Assembly (NCBI GenBank): GCA_050116575.1
Contig: JASFOJ010000037.1
Location: 1-34,644, forward strand
Source of the DNA: JAKEGK01 sp050116575
GTDB taxonomy: Bacteria > Pseudomonadota > Gammaproteobacteria > SZUA-152
Direction: 5' to 3'
DNA length: 34,644 nt
This document shows, one piece after another, positions 25,347 to 34,644 of this stretch (its first letter is position 1; the number at the start of each line of letters is the position of its first letter). The translations under genes and the position numbers were made by a program. The notes under the pieces are model-generated. The model saw only the letters and a program-made list of their open reading frames with translations. It was not told the DNA's origin and did not search any database.

Positions 25347-28300
25347 ATGGGTGTGACGACAAACTTGGTTGGCAGGTATTGTTACCGCTTGGTCAGTTTG
25401 GCAGCGGTGGTGTTATTTGTGGCGGGCCTTGCGGCGTGTACCAGTGGGTCCGACGACTCCAATCCTGCTCCCGGGGACTCCGGGGGCAATAATACCCCGA
25501 CACCGGGCGACACTGGCGGTGGCAGTAACAGCCCCGATCCCAGTTTACCTTTGATTAATGACATACAGGATTTTACCGTCAAGGGACCCGGATGGATTGG
25601 CGTTAATGCCGGCGGCGGTATCCGGGCAACGTCGTTTCACTGGACCCAAGTCAGCGGCGGCACGCCCTATAACCTGATCAATGCCGACACCCGGCGTGTG
25701 GAATTCGTGGTGCCGGATTTTGCCGCTACGTCTCCCGACGATGTACGAACGATCATGTTAAAACTGGACGTTGCCGACGATAATGGCAATACAGCGTCCG
25801 ACGAAGTGGTTATTACCGTCCCGCCGCGCCTTGAACCGGCGCCGGGTTCCGGCAACAATGCGCCACCCTCCATCGATGACCTGCCTGACATCGTTGCCCG
25901 TCCCGGGCAAAGCGTTGAGTTGACCGCCACGGCAACAGACGCCGAGGACAGTGTTCTATCATACCATTGGTATAAGATTACGGGGCCTTCTTTGGCTTCG
26001 CTGGGGATAACAGCGCAGGATCTGACCGGCCCGACACTGCGATTTGTGGCGCCCTCCGTTGTCGGCAAGATCTGGTTCAGGGCCGAAGTAACCGACAGTG
26101 CGGGCGCCAGCGACCAGGATGATGTGGTGGTTGATGTCATCGGCAACACCTCGCCCGTCGCCAATGCCGGTGGCGACCGCTCGGTGCCTCCGGAACAGAC
26201 CGTTATTATCCACGGTGGCGGTACCGACAGTGACGGCAGTATTGCAACGTATGAGTGGCAACAGCTTGAAGGGCCGCCTGTGGCGTTGCAATCCGCCAAC
26301 ACGGCCACCGTCAGTTTTATCGCACCAAACCTTACAGTGGCGGCGGATATACTGCTGCAATTGACGGTAACGGATAACCTGGGTGCCACCGCCACTGACC
26401 GGGTCACCGTGACCGTTGACCCCGACTTAAAGAATATTCCTCCCACCGCCAATGCCGGTCCCAACCAGTATGCCGTTCCCGGGGGTGCAGTGACGCTGCT
26501 CGGCAGTGGTGCTGACGATGATGGCACTATCAGCGCTTATCAATGGACCCAATCAAGCGGCCCGTTGGTGACTATTAACGGTGCCGACTCAAAAGGCGCC
26601 AGTTTCACCATGCCGGTGGACATTGCCGGCGGTTCCACGATCACGTTGCAATTGACCGTCACCGATAACCAGGGAGCCACCGGTATCGATGAGGTTGTTA
26701 TTACTGCCAATAGGCCGCCGACGGCCAACGCAGGCGCGGATTACAGTGTACGACCGGGCGATACTGCCAATTTACTGGGATCCGGTACCGATCCCGATGG
26801 CAGCGTTGTCAGTTATCAGTGGAGCCAGATCGGTGGAGAGCCGGTGACAATTGAAAACGAAAACAGCGGCAATACCCGCTTTCTCGCACCACAGACGCCG
26901 GGCAGCGTCACCCTGCGGTTAACGGTCACCGATAACCATGGCGCCGAGGATACCGATGATGTGGTCGTGACGATCGTCCCCAATATTCCACCCACCGCTG
27001 ATGCAGGCAATGATATGACCGTGGAGTCCGGGTCGCCGGATCCGGTGGTCATCACCGGCGGCGGGAGTGATACCGATGGTTCCATCATCGGCTATCACTG
27101 GACCCAGGTCGCCGGACCTACGGTGACACTGATTGGCGCCAATACCACCACCGTAACCTTTGACGTACCGACAGTTACGGTGACCACCGTTATCGCCTTG
27201 CGGTTAACGGTGACCGATGATGCCGGTGCCACGGGTTTTGATGAGGTGAGTATCACCATCAATGCGCCGGTACAAAACAATCCACCGAGCGTGAATGCCG
27301 GTGTGGATCAAACTGTCAACGTAGGTGATAGCGTGACGTTGAGCGCCACCGCCAGCGATCCCGACGGTGATGCACTGACGTATCAATGGAGCCAAATCGA
27401 CGGCCCAAGCATCAATTTGAGCAATGCCGATACCCTGCAGGCTTCGTTCGTGGCACCACAGATCAACGCGACCGCGACCATTACAGTGCAACTTGATGTC
27501 ACGGACAGTAACGGCGCCACCGCCGCGGACCAGGTTGTGGTTACCGTTGAGCCGTCAAATGCCGTGCCCGTGGCTAACGCCGGTCCAGACATAACAGCTG
27601 CCGCCGGCGATCCGGTTACCATTGCCGGCAGCGCGACGGACAGCGACGGAACGATCAGCAGTTATCGTTGGACCCAGTTGCCCGGTCCCAATGCCAGTGT
27701 GTCCCTTACTAATGCCAATACGGCAACGGTGAGTTTTACCACGCCGGCGGTGACCGCGACAACAACCATTACCCTGCGGTTAACGGTGACCGATGACCAG
27801 GGCGCAACGGATTTTGACGACGTGAATGTGACGGTGACGGCCGCGAACAGCAACCCGGCCCCTGTGGTCAGTGCCGGGCCGGATATAACCGCCGTGGTGG
27901 GGGAGACCGTTTCCATTACCGGCACGGCCACCGATGACGGCACCGTTATTGTTTATATCTGGACACAGGTGGGTAGCGGTACGGCACTGGCATTGCAAAA
28001 TCCCGCCACCGAAACTGTTTCGTTTGTTGCGCCGGCGGTAAGTGCCACAACCGACTTTACCCTGCGTTTCACGGCGGTCGATGATCAGGGTGCTATTGGG
28101 TCGGATGAAGTGGTGATCACCGTCAATCCGGTGATTACCAACGCGGCGCCCATTGCCAACGCCGGACCGGATACCACGGTCACCGCCGGTAATGCCGTTA
28201 CCCTCACCGGTAGCGGCAATGACAATGACGGCAGCATTACCACTTATCAGTGGAGCCAGGTTAACGGTGTCGATGCAGGGTTGACCACCACTGACAATCC

Positions 28301-31190
28301 GACCTTGCAGTTTGTGGCGCCGGATGTGGCCACTCCCAGCAATATCACCTTACGGTTGACGGTTACTGATGATCTTGGCGCTACCGGGTTTGATGACACG
28401 GTCGTCACTATTAATCCCGCCGCCGGTAATCTGCCGCCGGTGCCCAATGCTGGCCCTGACCAGTCGGTGAATATCGGTGATGCGGTCACATTGTCCGGCA
28501 GCGCTATCGATACCGATGGTTCAGTCAGCAGTTATCAGTGGGTACAAACTGCCGGGACGTCGGTCACCTTAAGTGGTGCAACATCCGCGACTGCAAGCTT
28601 TACGGCACCCAACGTCAGCAGCGCCACGCCACTGACATTTGAGCTGACCGCCACCGACAACAGCAGTGATTCAGCCACGGATACGGTTATTGTTACGGTC
28701 TATCCGTTTGCCACCTTGAGCGGCACTATCACCACGCAAGCCGGCACCCAGACCGACAGCGACGTTAACGATCCCAGCGCACCATACACTGCCAATGACT
28801 CGCCGGGCACGGCGCAGCCGTTGTTAAATCCTGTCGTCGTGGGTGGTTACGTAAATCAACCCAGCCAGGGTGCGACAGGACGCAGCAGAACCAGTGGCGA
28901 TGTAGATGACTATTATCTGATTTCACTGTCCGCTAATCAGGTAATCAATCTGTATATTGGCGATGTCAATAACGGTGCCAATGACCTCGATTTGTATTTA
29001 ATGGATCAAAACAATCAACTGGTTGATTCCTCGGTCAGCCCCAGCGCCGCAACGGAAACGTTGACCGTCAATAGCGCTGGCAATTATCTCATTAACGTCA
29101 AGGCCGCGGCGGGCGCGTCCAACTATGTGTTGTCGGTGGGCGTGGGGGCGCTCGCCACTCAAAGCAACGGCTGGCGATTGTCCGATGACTTTGCCGCCGG
29201 TGACGTGATTGTGCAGTTTAAAGAAAACAACGGTATTGGTATCCAGTCGCTGGCTAATCGGGCCGCTTCGGTGGGCATGCAGGCCAAAGCCGGCGCGCCT
29301 GGCCGTAACATGTTATTGGGGCTGGGCACGGCTAACCAAAGAGCTACTGTGCTTTCAACGTTAGGGGTCACCAGTGGTAACAGCGTTCGTGCCAGCACTA
29401 ACATCAATACCAATGCTAATAACAATCCTGTGGTACCCGCGCCATTACAGGAAAAGCTGGATACCTTGCTGGCGGCCAAAGCGCTGGCCAAGCGAGCCGA
29501 CGTGGTGGAGGCGGGTTTAAACTACCGCTATTATCCCACCGCTGTTCCCAACGACACTCATTACGACCTGCAATGGCATTATCCGCTGATCAATCTACCA
29601 CAAGCGTGGGATATTACGACCGGTGATCCCAGTGTCATTGTTGCGGTGATTGATACCGGCGTGTTGCTTAACCACCCTGATCTACAGGGCCAACTGGTGG
29701 CCGGCTATGATTTTATCGCCAGCAACAGCAATTCGGGAGACAACGAGCCGGGTATTGACCCCAATCCCGACGACCCCGGTGATGGCGGCGGCACCCAACC
29801 GAGCAGCTTCCACGGCACCCATGTGGCCGGTACCATTGCCGCGGCCTCCAATAATAACAGTGGCGTTGCCGGTATTGCCTGGGGCGCCAAAATCATGCCC
29901 TGCCGTGCCATGGGTATTAACGGTGGTTTGAGCTACGACATTGAACAATGTGTGCGTTATGTATCCGGGTTAGCCAACGATTCGGGTACGGTGCCGCCAC
30001 AACGGGCGGATATTATCAACCTCAGCCTCGGCGGACCCACTAACTCCACCAGGGCGCCTACGGCCTTTCGTCTGGCCCGGGATGCCGGTGTTATCGTGGT
30101 GGCGGCGGCGGGTAACGACGCCAGTAATGGGTTGTTTGCGCCGGCGGCATATGATGGCGTGGTGTCAGTAAGCGCCACCAATATCAGCCGTCAGTTGGCC
30201 AGCTACTCCAATTACGGTTCCACCATAGATGTCTCCGCACCGGGTGGTGACAGCGGCGACCTGAACGGTGATGGATACTTCGACGGTGTACTAAGCACCA
30301 GCGCCGATGACAGCAGTGGTAGTATCGTGTTTAATTTTCGATTTGCCGCCGGCACCTCCATGGCGTCACCGCATATGGCAGGCGTGGTGGCATTGATGAA
30401 ATCGGTTTATCCCGACATGACCCCCGATGATCTGGACGCCATGCTGGCCAGCGGTGATTTAACCGATGACCTGGGACCGGCCGGCCGCGACAATTCATTC
30501 GGCTATGGCTTGATTAACGCACAAAAGGCCGTGTTGGCCGCATCCAATGCCGCCACTCCCAGCCCGCCACCGGAACCACCGGCGGCGTTGCAGATTACGC
30601 CCACCTCCCTGAATTTTGGAGTCGCCCTTACCGGAGCGCAAATGACACTGGCCAATTCCGGTGGCGGTGTGTTGGATATTACCAATGTCAGTAATGATGC
30701 CGGCGGTTGGCTGTCAGTGACGCCGGCCAACGTCGACGGCAATGGGCTGGGGTCATATAACGTCAACGTGGATCGATCCAGCCTGGCCGATGGTGTTTAT
30801 AGCGCCACGGTTACCGTGGCTTCCTCCGCCGGTACCCAGACGGTATCGGTTATCATGCAGGTGGATTCGCAAGCCACCGGCGACTACGCCGGCTTTCACT
30901 ATATCGAGCTGATTGATGCCTCGACCATGGAGTTGTTTGACCGGGTGATCAGCAACGGCAGCAACGGGATTTACGAGTTTTCCTTTTCCGGTATACCGTT
31001 GGGTCAATACCATATACGGGCCGGTTCGGATCTGGATAACGATAACGTTCTTTGTGAAACCGGTGACGCCTGCGGTGCTTATCCTACCCTGGATATCGTA
31101 TCGCGGCATATCATCATCGATGGTAGTAACCTGAACCGCAGCGGTTTGAATTTCACCACGGGTTACAGCTCCAGTTTGAATCTTCCCTAG
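25347..31190 (+). CDS. Subtilisin-family lipoprotein with eleven PKD/Ig-like repeats
   Basis: This encodes 1,947 residues. A lipobox LAAC (Cys31) after a hydrophobic signal suggests attachment to a membrane. A Gly/Pro/Thr-rich linker leads to eleven PKD/REJ-like repeats (about residues 66-1120), each with an xANAGPDxxV start, a DxDGxIxxYxWxQ centre and an LRLTVTDxxGAT end. A PPC-like beta-sandwich follows (SDVNDPSAPY... GGYVNQPSQGATGRS... DDYYLISL), then a propeptide-like GDVIVQFKENN. The S8 peptidase domain has the full triad Asp1436 (AVIDTG), His1489 (FHGTHVAG) and Ser1671 (GTSMASPHMAG). The C-terminus has a beta domain and an Asp/Asn-rich segment (GSDLDNDNVLCETGDACG). All catalytic residues are present, so it is probably an active protease. 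A shorter paralogue follows at 31518. Confidence 0.92.
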   Translation: MGVTTNLVGRYCYRLVSLAAVVLFVAGLAACTSGSDDSNPAPGDSGGNNTPTPGDTGGGSNSPDPSLPLINDIQDFTVKGPGWIGVNAGGGIRATSFHWTQVSGGTPYNLINADTRRVEFVVPDFAATSPDDVRTIMLKLDVADDNGNTASDEVVITVPPRLEPAPGSGNNAPPSIDDLPDIVARPGQSVELTATATDAEDSVLSYHWYKITGPSLASLGITAQDLTGPTLRFVAPSVVGKIWFRAEVTDSAGASDQDDVVVDVIGNTSPVANAGGDRSVPPEQTVIIHGGGTDSDGSIATYEWQQLEGPPVALQSANTATVSFIAPNLTVAADILLQLTVTDNLGATATDRVTVTVDPDLKNIPPTANAGPNQYAVPGGAVTLLGSGADDDGTISAYQWTQSSGPLVTINGADSKGASFTMPVDIAGGSTITLQLTVTDNQGATGIDEVVITANRPPTANAGADYSVRPGDTANLLGSGTDPDGSVVSYQWSQIGGEPVTIENENSGNTRFLAPQTPGSVTLRLTVTDNHGAEDTDDVVVTIVPNIPPTADAGNDMTVESGSPDPVVITGGGSDTDGSIIGYHWTQVAGPTVTLIGANTTTVTFDVPTVTVTTVIALRLTVTDDAGATGFDEVSITINAPVQNNPPSVNAGVDQTVNVGDSVTLSATASDPDGDALTYQWSQIDGPSINLSNADTLQASFVAPQINATATITVQLDVTDSNGATAADQVVVTVEPSNAVPVANAGPDITAAAGDPVTIAGSATDSDGTISSYRWTQLPGPNASVSLTNANTATVSFTTPAVTATTTITLRLTVTDDQGATDFDDVNVTVTAANSNPAPVVSAGPDITAVVGETVSITGTATDDGTVIVYIWTQVGSGTALALQNPATETVSFVAPAVSATTDFTLRFTAVDDQGAIGSDEVVITVNPVITNAAPIANAGPDTTVTAGNAVTLTGSGNDNDGSITTYQWSQVNGVDAGLTTTDNPTLQFVAPDVATPSNITLRLTVTDDLGATGFDDTVVTINPAAGNLPPVPNAGPDQSVNIGDAVTLSGSAIDTDGSVSSYQWVQTAGTSVTLSGATSATASFTAPNVSSATPLTFELTATDNSSDSATDTVIVTVYPFATLSGTITTQAGTQTDSDVNDPSAPYTANDSPGTAQPLLNPVVVGGYVNQPSQGATGRSRTSGDVDDYYLISLSANQVINLYIGDVNNGANDLDLYLMDQNNQLVDSSVSPSAATETLTVNSAGNYLINVKAAAGASNYVLSVGVGALATQSNGWRLSDDFAAGDVIVQFKENNGIGIQSLANRAASVGMQAKAGAPGRNMLLGLGTANQRATVLSTLGVTSGNSVRASTNINTNANNNPVVPAPLQEKLDTLLAAKALAKRADVVEAGLNYRYYPTAVPNDTHYDLQWHYPLINLPQAWDITTGDPSVIVAVIDTGVLLNHPDLQGQLVAGYDFIASNSNSGDNEPGIDPNPDDPGDGGGTQPSSFHGTHVAGTIAAASNNNSGVAGIAWGAKIMPCRAMGINGGLSYDIEQCVRYVSGLANDSGTVPPQRADIINLSLGGPTNSTRAPTAFRLARDAGVIVVAAAGNDASNGLFAPAAYDGVVSVSATNISRQLASYSNYGSTIDVSAPGGDSGDLNGDGYFDGVLSTSADDSSGSIVFNFRFAAGTSMASPHMAGVVALMKSVYPDMTPDDLDAMLASGDLTDDLGPAGRDNSFGYGLINAQKAVLAASNAATPSPPPEPPAALQITPTSLNFGVALTGAQMTLANSGGGVLDITNVSNDAGGWLSVTPANVDGNGLGSYNVNVDRSSLADGVYSATVTVASSAGTQTVSVIMQVDSQATGDYAGFHYIELIDASTMELFDRVISNGSNGIYEFSFSGIPLGQYHIRAGSDLDNDNVLCETGDACGAYPTLDIVSRHIIIDGSNLNRSGLNFTTGYSSSLNLP
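25550..28705 (+). repeat. Eleven-copy PKD/Ig-like coding repeat array
   Basis: Eleven units of about 85-100 codons each, diverged from one another. The first two are the most divergent and units 3-11 share the NAGxD start and DG-centre motif. The ninth lacks two residues of the centre loop. Such arrays usually space or bind carbohydrate or other proteins on the surface. Divergence between units argues for an old expansion rather than a recent one. Confidence 0.85.
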
Positions 31191-31517
31191 TGCGCGGTTG
31201 CTGACTTTACCTTCTGGCGTTATGGTGTGTATCGACGGCGCGCGTTCGGGTTAGGGGTTCATGTTAACATTCATGCTCAGTGATTAATCGGGTATAGTTT
31301 GCTGCTCAAACGGCAGTGCGTCTGCCAATGTTCAATGACAACGGCTATTCATCTCCCTGATAATCCTCAAGTCGTTTGGTTTTTGCGCACGGTATTTTTG
31401 AACACAACAAGGCGCATTAAAATTTCAAATTTCTAAGTGAACAGAGTAAAGTAGTCGGTTCCTGCTCGTCGTATCCGGTAGTTATCGTTATTGGGAATAT
31501 TCAGACGTTGTATTTAT
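31191..31517. other. Gap between the two subtilisin genes
   Basis: About 327 bases with no open frame of interest and no clear hairpin terminator. It should hold the promoter of the second gene. I see no palindrome or repeat worth naming. Confidence 0.5.
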
Positions 31518-34181
31518 ATGATTAAAAAATACTATCATAATATCCGTATTTTTATGGTCTGCGGCACACTGTCGATAGCGCTCAATGCCTGTGGCCCGTT
31601 TTTCGGCAGCAATGATGATAGTGGCACGGACATCGTCGGTACTATCAATGTGTTCGAAGGCTCGGCGGTGGACAGCGATGTTAATGACCCGAACTCCCCC
31701 TACCAGTCCAACGACAGTTTGCAAAATGCGCAACCGGTCACTAATCCGGTCACCCTGGGAGGTTATGTCAATCAACCCCAAACCGGTCCCGCCGGCCGTT
31801 CCTATGAAGCGGGTGATCCCGACGACTATTATTCCGTAACGTTACTGCAAGACCAGCAAATTACCCTGTACATGGGAAATCGCAATAATAGTAACGCGGC
31901 TCTGGATTTTTACCTTTATAACAGTGGCGACGCCAGCGTGGTGGAAAGTCAACCGGACGTGACTACGCGCCATACTTTCACGGTACCGGCAAAGGGTGCC
32001 TATACCATTCAGGTTCACGCTGCCACCGGGGCGGCCAACTATAACCTCACTATTGGTTTTGGCAACACAACACTGGCAGCGTCGTTCGCCGGTACCACAC
32101 ACAAACAGCGGCCGGCTTCTAGTGATTTTATACCCGGCGAAGTCATCGTGCGCTTCAAAGACGACGCTGCGACCATGGCTCGTCAATTGCCGGCGGCGGT
32201 GTCGATGGCAGGTTCCCTGGGGCTTCACCGCAAAGGCGGTGCTGCCGGCCGGGAGATGTTGTTTCGCATTAGCGATCAGCAAACCACGCTGCAGGCGCTG
32301 GGTATACAACAGAGTGCCTCTGCCACTGACGATATATGGCAGCAGAAACAGGACACCCTGGCGATAATCAATGCACTGCGCCAGCGCCCGGACGTAGCTT
32401 ATGCCCTGCCCAACTACATCGTGCGGCCCACGCTGGTTCCCAATGACACGTATTTTCCCAAGCAATGGCATTACAACTTGATCAATTTGCCGCAGGCCTG
32501 GGATGTCACCATCGGTGATCGGACTCCCAATGTGATCGTGGCGGTGGTGGATACCGGCGTACTGCCCGATCATCCTGACCTGCAGGATAAACTGGTGCCG
32601 GGTTATGATTTCGTGGTGAACCGCAACGGACAGAATATTGAACTGGATAACGAGCCCGGCATTGACCCGCATCCCACCGACCCCGGTGGCAGCGTTGCCG
32701 GCAGCAATTTTCACGGCACCCATGTCACCGGTACGGTGGCGGCGGCGACTAATAACAACGCCGGTGTCGCGGGTGTTGGCTGGAATGTGAAAGTGATGCC
32801 CCTGCGGGCCCTGGGCGCCGACGAAGGGTCCCTGTACGATGTGGGCCAGGCGGTGCGTTACGCCGCGGGACTGGATAACGACTCCGGTACTAAACCAGAC
32901 CAACCTGCGGACATTATTAATCTGAGCCTGGGCGCCGTTTTGGACCCCGCCGTCGTTGACCAGCTCCGCGAGCCCTTTGATCTGGCGCGGCAAGCTGGTG
33001 TCATCGTGATTGCCGCCGCCGGTAACGACAGTGTTAGTGCTGATTTTTTCCCCGCGTCACTGGATAGCGTCATCTCGGTGAACGCTGTTGACATGAATAA
33101 ACAGCTGGCCAGTTATTCCAACTTCGGCCCCACGATTGATTTATCCGCACCCGGCGGTGATTCCGGGGATATTGACGGTGATGGTGTTTTTGACGGTGTT
33201 TACAGCCTGGGTGCCGACGACTCGGGGACCTCGCTGGTTTACGGTTATACCCTGGCGGCGGGAACCTCCATGGCGTCGCCCCATGTTTCCGGGGTGGCCG
33301 CATTAATGAAGTCTGTGCTTCCCGATATGACACCGGACGATTTCGACCACTTTTTGAAAACCGGCACCATTACCGAAGACCTGGGTGATCCCGGTCGTGA
33401 CGATACCTTCGGCTATGGCCTGATTGATGCGCGCAAAGCCGTGGTGGCCGCCGCCAGCGGCCAGGTGCCGCAACTCGATCCCGTTGCCATTGTCTCGCCC
33501 ACGTCGCTGAATTTGACCCCCGACCGTACTGCGGTCGATATCAACATTCGTAACGGTGGTGATGGAACATTAAGCTTACCGGCGCCGGAGCCCATTAGTA
33601 ACGATTCCGGTGGCTGGCTGCAGGTGACGCCTGTCGATGTTGATAACAACGGGTTGGGCAGGTATCGGGTTGCCATCAACAGCGCTAATGTACCGCCCGA
33701 TGCCACCACGCTGGCGGCGGTAATCACCATTACTACCGATGTAAATACGTTGCAGGTACCGGTCATCGCCCAGTTACAGGTCATCCCGTTTGCCAATAAT
33801 GCGGGTACCCAATACGTATTGCTGCTGGATGACAGTTACCAGCGGCAGTACGGCATTGAAGCGCAAGTCAGCGATGGGACTTACCGGTTCCGGTTTAACA
33901 ACGTTGCGAAAGGCATTTATTATTTGATTACCGGCTCGGATATCAACAATAATAACCAGATCTGTGACCCCGGCGAGTCCTGTGGGCAATATCCCACCCT
34001 GGATCATCCTCGCATCATTGAAATAACCGCTGACTCGATCTATTTTGTGACGGATGAAAGTGCCCCTGGCGGGACCGTCAATGCCACTCCCAGCGCTGCC
34101 GGGCTGGAATTCGAAACCGGCTATCACGTGACAATCTCCTCGCAGAACGCGGCGATTCAGCGTTCTCCCGTAAACCGCTAA
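31518..34181 (+). CDS. Subtilisin-family lipoprotein without PKD repeats
   Basis: An 887-residue paralogue of the preceding gene. The lipobox is ALNAC (Cys25). It goes straight from a short linker to the PPC-like domain (SDVNDPNSPY... GGYVNQPQTGPAGRS... DDYYSVTL), a propeptide-like GEVIVRFKDDA, and the S8 domain with Asp345 (AVVDTG), His399 (FHGTHVTG) and Ser584 (GTSMASPHVSG). The C-terminal half keeps the same beta domain and Asp/Asn-rich end (GSDINNNNQICDPGESCG). The whole PKD array is absent, so the pair differs mainly by that insertion or loss. ATG 31518 is chosen because it gives a standard signal peptide; a TTG at 31491 is the alternative. It is probably an active, envelope-anchored protease. 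Confidence 0.9.
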   Translation: MIKKYYHNIRIFMVCGTLSIALNACGPFFGSNDDSGTDIVGTINVFEGSAVDSDVNDPNSPYQSNDSLQNAQPVTNPVTLGGYVNQPQTGPAGRSYEAGDPDDYYSVTLLQDQQITLYMGNRNNSNAALDFYLYNSGDASVVESQPDVTTRHTFTVPAKGAYTIQVHAATGAANYNLTIGFGNTTLAASFAGTTHKQRPASSDFIPGEVIVRFKDDAATMARQLPAAVSMAGSLGLHRKGGAAGREMLFRISDQQTTLQALGIQQSASATDDIWQQKQDTLAIINALRQRPDVAYALPNYIVRPTLVPNDTYFPKQWHYNLINLPQAWDVTIGDRTPNVIVAVVDTGVLPDHPDLQDKLVPGYDFVVNRNGQNIELDNEPGIDPHPTDPGGSVAGSNFHGTHVTGTVAAATNNNAGVAGVGWNVKVMPLRALGADEGSLYDVGQAVRYAAGLDNDSGTKPDQPADIINLSLGAVLDPAVVDQLREPFDLARQAGVIVIAAAGNDSVSADFFPASLDSVISVNAVDMNKQLASYSNFGPTIDLSAPGGDSGDIDGDGVFDGVYSLGADDSGTSLVYGYTLAAGTSMASPHVSGVAALMKSVLPDMTPDDFDHFLKTGTITEDLGDPGRDDTFGYGLIDARKAVVAAASGQVPQLDPVAIVSPTSLNLTPDRTAVDINIRNGGDGTLSLPAPEPISNDSGGWLQVTPVDVDNNGLGRYRVAINSANVPPDATTLAAVITITTDVNTLQVPVIAQLQVIPFANNAGTQYVLLLDDSYQRQYGIEAQVSDGTYRFRFNNVAKGIYYLITGSDINNNNQICDPGESCGQYPTLDHPRIIEITADSIYFVTDESAPGGTVNATPSAAGLEFETGYHVTISSQNAAIQRSPVNR

Positions 34182-34210
34182 GACGTGTTGGTGAGCCGCC
34201 CAGCACAGCG

Positions 34211-34237
34211 ACGGATACCATCAACTCGCGTATCCGT
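34211..34237 (+). terminator. Hairpin after the second subtilisin gene
   Basis: ACGGATAC (34211-34218) pairs with GTATCCGT (34230-34237), loop 11 bases, 30 bases past the stop. No T run follows, so termination is uncertain. Confidence 0.4.
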
Positions 34238-34293
34238 TGCCAGTAACCGGGTTTTGACCACATAATCGTTACTGATAACAACAGGGAAGGCAG

Positions 34294-34644
34294 ATGATGA
34301 AAGCGATTGACAAGATGTGGTGTCACCGGGTGCGTCGCCCCCTGGCAGCGACGTTGTTGGTTACCGTCGGCATTATCACGGTAATGACCGCGTGCGCCGC
34401 AAGTCCGGATAACGGGCACAACGCGGCGTCACCAAAGGATCCACCAATGGCCCTTGATACTAACGAAACCATGAATCAATCCCATTCCCTGGAAGTTGTG
34501 TACAGCAGCACCCAGTGCGACCAAATTAACGAAAATGAGTGGATAACCAGCAAGGCGCAGCTGGACAAGCTGTTGCAGGCAACCCTTGGCAGGATGATTT
34601 CCCCGGCGCCGGTTCCGTCACCGGCGGTGGATTTCGATCATTAT
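34294..34644 (+). CDS. Lipoprotein of unknown function, N-terminal part (cut by window edge)
   Basis: An open frame of 117 codons reaches the window end without a stop. GGGAAGG just upstream of ATG 34294 (or 34297) is a good ribosome site. The N-terminus has a basic region and hydrophobic core (LAATLLVTVGIITVMTAC), and TAC followed by AAS suggests a lipobox with Cys about residue 35. The mature part starts with a Ser/Pro/Asn-rich linker, then a possible domain beginning SLEVVYSSTQCDQINENEWI. I do not recognise the family. Placement 112 bases after the second subtilisin gene on the same strand suggests it could be a partner, for example a chaperone or inhibitor, but that is inference. Confidence 0.7.
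   Translation, partial: MMKAIDKMWCHRVRRPLAATLLVTVGIITVMTACAASPDNGHNAASPKDPPMALDTNETMNQSHSLEVVYSSTQCDQINENEWITSKAQLDKLLQATLGRMISPAPVPSPAVDFDHY

Noticed and set aside
25667..28489. Long minus-strand open frames (up to 286 codons) inside the PKD array
   Set aside because: They mirror the periodic Gly/Thr/Val-rich coding of the plus-strand repeats and repeat with the same period, so they are shadows rather than genes.
31842..32993. A 383-codon minus-strand frame inside the second subtilisin gene
   Set aside because: It lies antisense to a clear catalytic domain and has no recognised motif or ribosome site.

Overview
This 34.6 kb window looks like chromosomal DNA of a free-living gammaproteobacterium. 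That inference rests on family content: a YcgN-type UPF0260 protein, PurT, a DUF2333 protein, a DNAJ-related co-chaperone, a Mip/FkpA-type FKBP and a QseB/QseC (PmrA/PmrB)-like two-component pair. I cannot name genus or species. No rRNA, tRNA or CRISPR array was seen.

Layout. 1-118: the end of an ISL3-family insertion sequence, with the start of its transposase and its terminal inverted repeat. 119-3430: a small secreted protein on the minus strand, a long gene-poor stretch, then two tandem paralogous exported double-rhodanese proteins, each with an intact first domain and a second domain whose catalytic Cys is Asp. 3437-8177: a DUF2333 membrane protein (-), a large hybrid sensor kinase with REC and HPt domains (+), and an ApbE-type flavin transferase (-). 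8404-10831: two nested inverted repeats, a perfect CTTAAT-N5-CTTAAT box, and an OmpR-family regulator plus QseC-like kinase, probably autoregulated. 10913-12622: an Omp85-type outer-membrane protein (-). 12853-15585: purT followed closely by a VWA-domain protein and a membrane-anchored J-domain protein. 15628-21166: a small conserved hypothetical, a YgjP-type metallopeptidase with a possible overlapping leader peptide, a TVP38-domain/flavin-disulfide-reductase fusion, YcgN and a GalT-family nucleotidyl transferase. 21167-21931: an AT-rich gap with two perfect DnaA boxes and a possible decayed gene. 21932-24719: a degenerate GGDEF-EAL protein (+), then a DNAJ-related protein and an FKBP isomerase (-). 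25347-34181: two paralogous subtilisin-family lipoproteins, the first carrying an eleven-copy PKD/Ig-like array that the second lacks. 34294-34644: the start of another lipoprotein, cut by the window edge.

Themes. Much of the window concerns the cell envelope and protein quality: exported rhodaneses, lipoprotein proteases, an Omp85 protein, a periplasmic FKBP and two separate J-domain proteins. Signalling is also well represented, with three sensor or regulator systems plus an apparently dead c-di-GMP protein. The most unusual features are the tandem pseudo-double rhodaneses, the VWA plus membrane-J-domain pair behind purT, and the subtilisin lipoprotein pair with its shared C-terminal Asp/Asn-rich module and large domain-array difference. 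None of these is proven here to be a new system.
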